6,836 nt of DNA. It comes from Burkholderiaceae bacterium (GTDB taxonomy: Bacteria; Pseudomonadota; Gammaproteobacteria; Burkholderiales; Burkholderiaceae). Made by a program: the position numbers and the translations under genes. The stretch spans positions 1 to 6,836 of the forward strand of contig JAGOCV010000222.1 of the NCBI GenBank assembly GCA_017998575.1, given 5' to 3'. Below are positions 4,760 to 6,836 of this stretch, piece by piece; the stretch's first letter is position 1; the number at the start of each line of letters is the position of its first letter. The notes beneath the pieces were generated by a model, which had not been told where the DNA came from, did no database searches, and saw nothing but the letters and a program-made list of their open reading frames with translations.

Positions 4760-5239
4760 ATGAGTTCCATCGACCACGACACCTACCAGTTCACCCTGCC
4801 CGCCGGCTGGAGCATCCAGCCCAGCCACACCGACGACGTGACGGCCTACATGCTGTTCACAGGCGAGGCCGACCGCGACGCGGCGCCCGAGAGCCTGGAC
4901 GCGGTGGGCAGCATCAGCGACTTCACCTATTTCGTGCGCGAGGGCCAGCGCCCCATCGACATGTACGACCTGGTCGAGACCTTCGAGACCTGGGCCCATC
5001 AGCGCAAGCTGAAGTTCGACGAGCCGAAGGAAACGTCCAGCCCGCGCGAGACCATCGAGTTCGAAGTCATCGGCCAGGCCAGCGGCGCCGACGGCCGCCG
5101 TCACTTCGTCTGGCTGCTGGGCGACAAGCGCACCGCCGTGCGCGTGCATTTCGTGCTGAAAGAACTCAACGCCGGGACCAAGCAGATCATGGCGGCGCTG
5201 ACCGGCATGGTGTCGTCCATCCGCATCCAGGCCCGCTGA
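4760..5239 (+). CDS. Conserved-looking cytosolic protein, possibly PsbP/DcrB-like fold
   Basis: This 159-residue acidic protein has no signal peptide or membrane segment. It begins with a strand-type segment of the form 'YQFTLPAGWSIQ' (residues 9-20), which resembles the opening of DcrB/DUF1795 and PsbP-like domains. Next comes an amphipathic helix (about 68-84, DLVETFETWAHQRKLKF). A four-strand region follows (RETIEFEVIGQ, then RHFVWLLGDKRTAVRVHFVLKE), and the chain ends in a helix (GTKQIMAALTGMVSSI). That layout fits the Mog1/PsbP-like fold, but the assignment is by pattern only. The known periplasmic DcrB lipoproteins carry a signal peptide and this one does not. There is no Shine-Dalgarno. 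It is tail-to-tail with the sensor kinase, with a 10-bp gap. Function is unknown. Confidence 0.8.
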   Translation: MSSIDHDTYQFTLPAGWSIQPSHTDDVTAYMLFTGEADRDAAPESLDAVGSISDFTYFVREGQRPIDMYDLVETFETWAHQRKLKFDEPKETSSPRETIEFEVIGQASGADGRRHFVWLLGDKRTAVRVHFVLKELNAGTKQIMAALTGMVSSIRIQAR

Positions 5240-5247
5240 ATACGCGC

Positions 5248-5270
5248 GCTCAGGCCTGCGGCGCCTGAGC
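5248..5270. terminator. Hairpin at the convergent gene ends
   Basis: A perfect 8-bp stem (GCTCAGGC/GCCTGAGC) with a 7-nt loop overlaps the last codons of the sensor kinase and lies 8 nt after the stop of the plus-strand gene. Its position between convergent genes suggests a two-way transcription end, but neither strand has a T-tract. It also encodes part of the kinase's C-terminal Gln/Ala/Pro tail, so the pairing could be incidental. Confidence 0.35.
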
Positions 5271-6836
5271 CTGGCCTTCCGGCAGCGACAGCACGAAGCG
5301 CGTACCCGCAGCTGCGCCCTCGTCGATCGCCAGCCGCCCGCCGACGCGCGCGGCCAGCGCGTGGGCCACGAACAGGCCCAGCTCCAGCCCCGGCGCGTCA
5401 TCGTGCGCGTCGCGGGCGGCCGGCTTGAACAGCTGCTGCCGCGCCTTCTCGGGCAGCGCCACGGCATCGGTGAGCGTGAGTACGACGCAGCCGCCGGCAC
5501 GCGTCGCGTCGATGACCACGCTGGCAGCCTGACCGGGCGCCGTCGCGCGGCGCGCATGGGAGAGCAGCTCGCCCAGCACGCGGCGCACGGCGCGTGCATC
5601 GCCCCAGGCCCGGGGCAGGCCGGGCGCGACGCGGACGTCGGCCGGACCACTGTCGCTGAATTCGCGCACGGCGCTGGTCACCAGCGTGTCCAGATCGAGC
5701 GGGCCGAACTCCAGCGGCGCGCGCAGCTCGCGTGCGGCTTCTCGCCAGGCGGTGACGAAGCCGGCGGTGTCCATCGCCGTCTCGCGCATGTCGTTCACAT
5801 GGTCGGCCACCACGCCCCGCAGTTCATCGGCGTACTTGCGCTGCAGGAGCGTGCCGTAGCCCGAGATCATCCCCAGCGACGAGCGCACCTCGTGAGCCGC
5901 CGCCGAGTCCAGCGTCTCCAGGGCAGCGAGCAGGCCGGTGTCGGCCGCGATGGCGGCGGCCACGTCCGGGGCGCCGCCTTCGGGCAGCAGCACGTCAACC
6001 TCGGTGCGCTGGCCGGCGCCGAAGCCGAATTCGGAATCGACCGCCTCCAATTGCTCGCCGTGCGGATCGCCCTCGTCGGCCGCCGCCAGGGCCTGGCTGC
6101 GCTCCACCCAGCGCGCCAGCACCGACAGCAGCACGCGCTCGTCGATGGGTTTGGGGATGTAGTCGTTCATGCCCGCGGCCAGGCACAGCTGGCGATCGCC
6201 TTCGAGCGCGTTGGCCGTCATCGCGATGATGGGCAGCGAGCGGTGGCGCAGCATCTTGCGGATCTCGCGCGTGGCGGCCAGGCCGTCCATCACGGGCATC
6301 TGCATGTCCATGAGCACGGCCGTCCAGCGTCCGGCGGGCGCGCGGCGCAGCATGTCGAGCGCCACCGCGCCGTCGCCGGCCACGTCCATCACCACGCCCC
6401 GCTGCTCCAGCAGGCCCACGGCCACTTCGCGGTTGACGGCGTTGTCTTCCACCAGCAGCACGCGCGCGCCCTTGAGCAGCGGCGCCACCTCGCCGATGGA
6501 GCGGCGCAGCACCGGCGCGCCCTCGTCGGCGCGGCGCTGCGCGAGCGAGTCGGCCAGCGTGTCGAACAGCGTCGAGGCGCTGACCGGCTTGACCAGCACG
6601 CGCACAGCGCCGGCCTGCAGGCAGGCCTTGACCACCTCGTCCCGGTTGAACGAGGTGACGACTACCACGCGCGGCGAAGGCTGCAGCGCCAGCGCGCGCA
6701 CCTGCGTGGCCAGCTCGACGCCGTTCATGCCGGGCATCTTCCAGTCGGTGACGACGACATCGAAGGGCGTGCCGGCCGCGTGTGCCTGGGCGATGGCGGC
6801 CAGCGCCTCACGGCCGCCGCGCGCGCTGGCCACGTC
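5250..6836 (-). CDS. Hybrid sensor kinase, two receivers plus degenerate kinase module, partial (N-terminus outside window)
   Basis: The frame is open to the window edge and shows 528 residues. Receiver 1 (to about 98) lacks its start but has phosphoacceptor Asp31 (TDWKMPGMNG), a switch Thr/Ser (VVTSF) and Lys83-Pro. Receiver 2 (about 124-246) is complete: the LLVEDN acidic pocket, Asp177 (MDMQMPVMDG), MTANA, and Lys229-Pro. A linker leads to a HisKA-like helix pair with His315 (AAHEVRSSLGMISGYG). An HATPase-like region follows (about 395-522), ending GLELGLFVAHALAARVGG and TRFVLSLPEG. In that last domain the N-box Asn is replaced (LLSHARRA) and the DxGxG loop is not seen, so ATP binding is doubtful. 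An active kinase core probably lies upstream, outside the window. The C-terminal module may serve dimerisation or phosphotransfer. It is cytosolic in the visible part. Confidence 0.9.
   Translation of the reverse strand, partial: DVASARGGREALAAIAQAHAAGTPFDVVVTDWKMPGMNGVELATQVRALALQPSPRVVVVTSFNRDEVVKACLQAGAVRVLVKPVSASTLFDTLADSLAQRRADEGAPVLRRSIGEVAPLLKGARVLLVEDNAVNREVAVGLLEQRGVVMDVAGDGAVALDMLRRAPAGRWTAVLMDMQMPVMDGLAATREIRKMLRHRSLPIIAMTANALEGDRQLCLAAGMNDYIPKPIDERVLLSVLARWVERSQALAAADEGDPHGEQLEAVDSEFGFGAGQRTEVDVLLPEGGAPDVAAAIAADTGLLAALETLDSAAAHEVRSSLGMISGYGTLLQRKYADELRGVVADHVNDMRETAMDTAGFVTAWREAARELRAPLEFGPLDLDTLVTSAVREFSDSGPADVRVAPGLPRAWGDARAVRRVLGELLSHARRATAPGQAASVVIDATRAGGCVVLTLTDAVALPEKARQQLFKPAARDAHDDAPGLELGLFVAHALAARVGGRLAIDEGAAAGTRFVLSLPEGQAQAPQA

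Noticed and set aside
1..6836. Mobile element, phage, CRISPR or defence system
   Set aside because: No transposase, integrase, terminal inverted repeats, spacer-repeat array or known defence domains are seen. Gene content and composition are uniformly chromosomal.

Overview
The window looks like ordinary chromosome from a high-GC betaproteobacterium, most likely Burkholderiales and probably Comamonadaceae. The evidence is the very high third-position GC in all coding frames, an infA paralogue grouped with a small RRM protein, and a -10-like element running into 'AATCG' before several genes. I see no transposase, integrase, tRNA, rRNA, CRISPR array or attachment site. The family assignment is inferred from style and gene content.

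Left part (1-2500), all on the minus strand. Read in the direction of transcription it contains a small unrecognised protein (2032-2274), a C-terminally extended translation initiation factor IF-1 with a TTG start (1758-2027), an RRM RNA-binding protein (1395-1700), a transglutaminase-like cysteine protein (419-1300) and a GAF-like protein cut by the window edge (1-317). The first three look like a translation/RNA-chaperone operon of the cold-shock type. It has a leader of about 200 nt with strong hairpins, and the small protein ends 4 nt before the IF-1 start.

Middle (2500-4700). A UPF0016/GDT1-type manganese exporter (2604-3179, minus) sits behind a clear yybP-ykoY manganese riboswitch (3250-3354, minus). 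Two mutually exclusive helices lie between the aptamer and the start codon. Divergent from it is a 12-helix MFS permease (3443-4690, plus). The divergent promoters lie within about 70 bp of each other.

Right part (4700-6836). A cytosolic hypothetical protein with a possible PsbP/DcrB-like fold (4760-5239, plus) converges, with a 10-bp gap, on a hybrid sensor kinase (5250-6836, minus, N-terminus outside the window). The visible part of the kinase holds two receiver domains and then a degenerate histidine-kinase module at the C-terminus.

The best-supported notable items are the manganese riboswitch with its expression platform, the IF-1 operon with its long structured leader and TTG start, and the degenerate kinase module. 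I found no convincing wholly new system.
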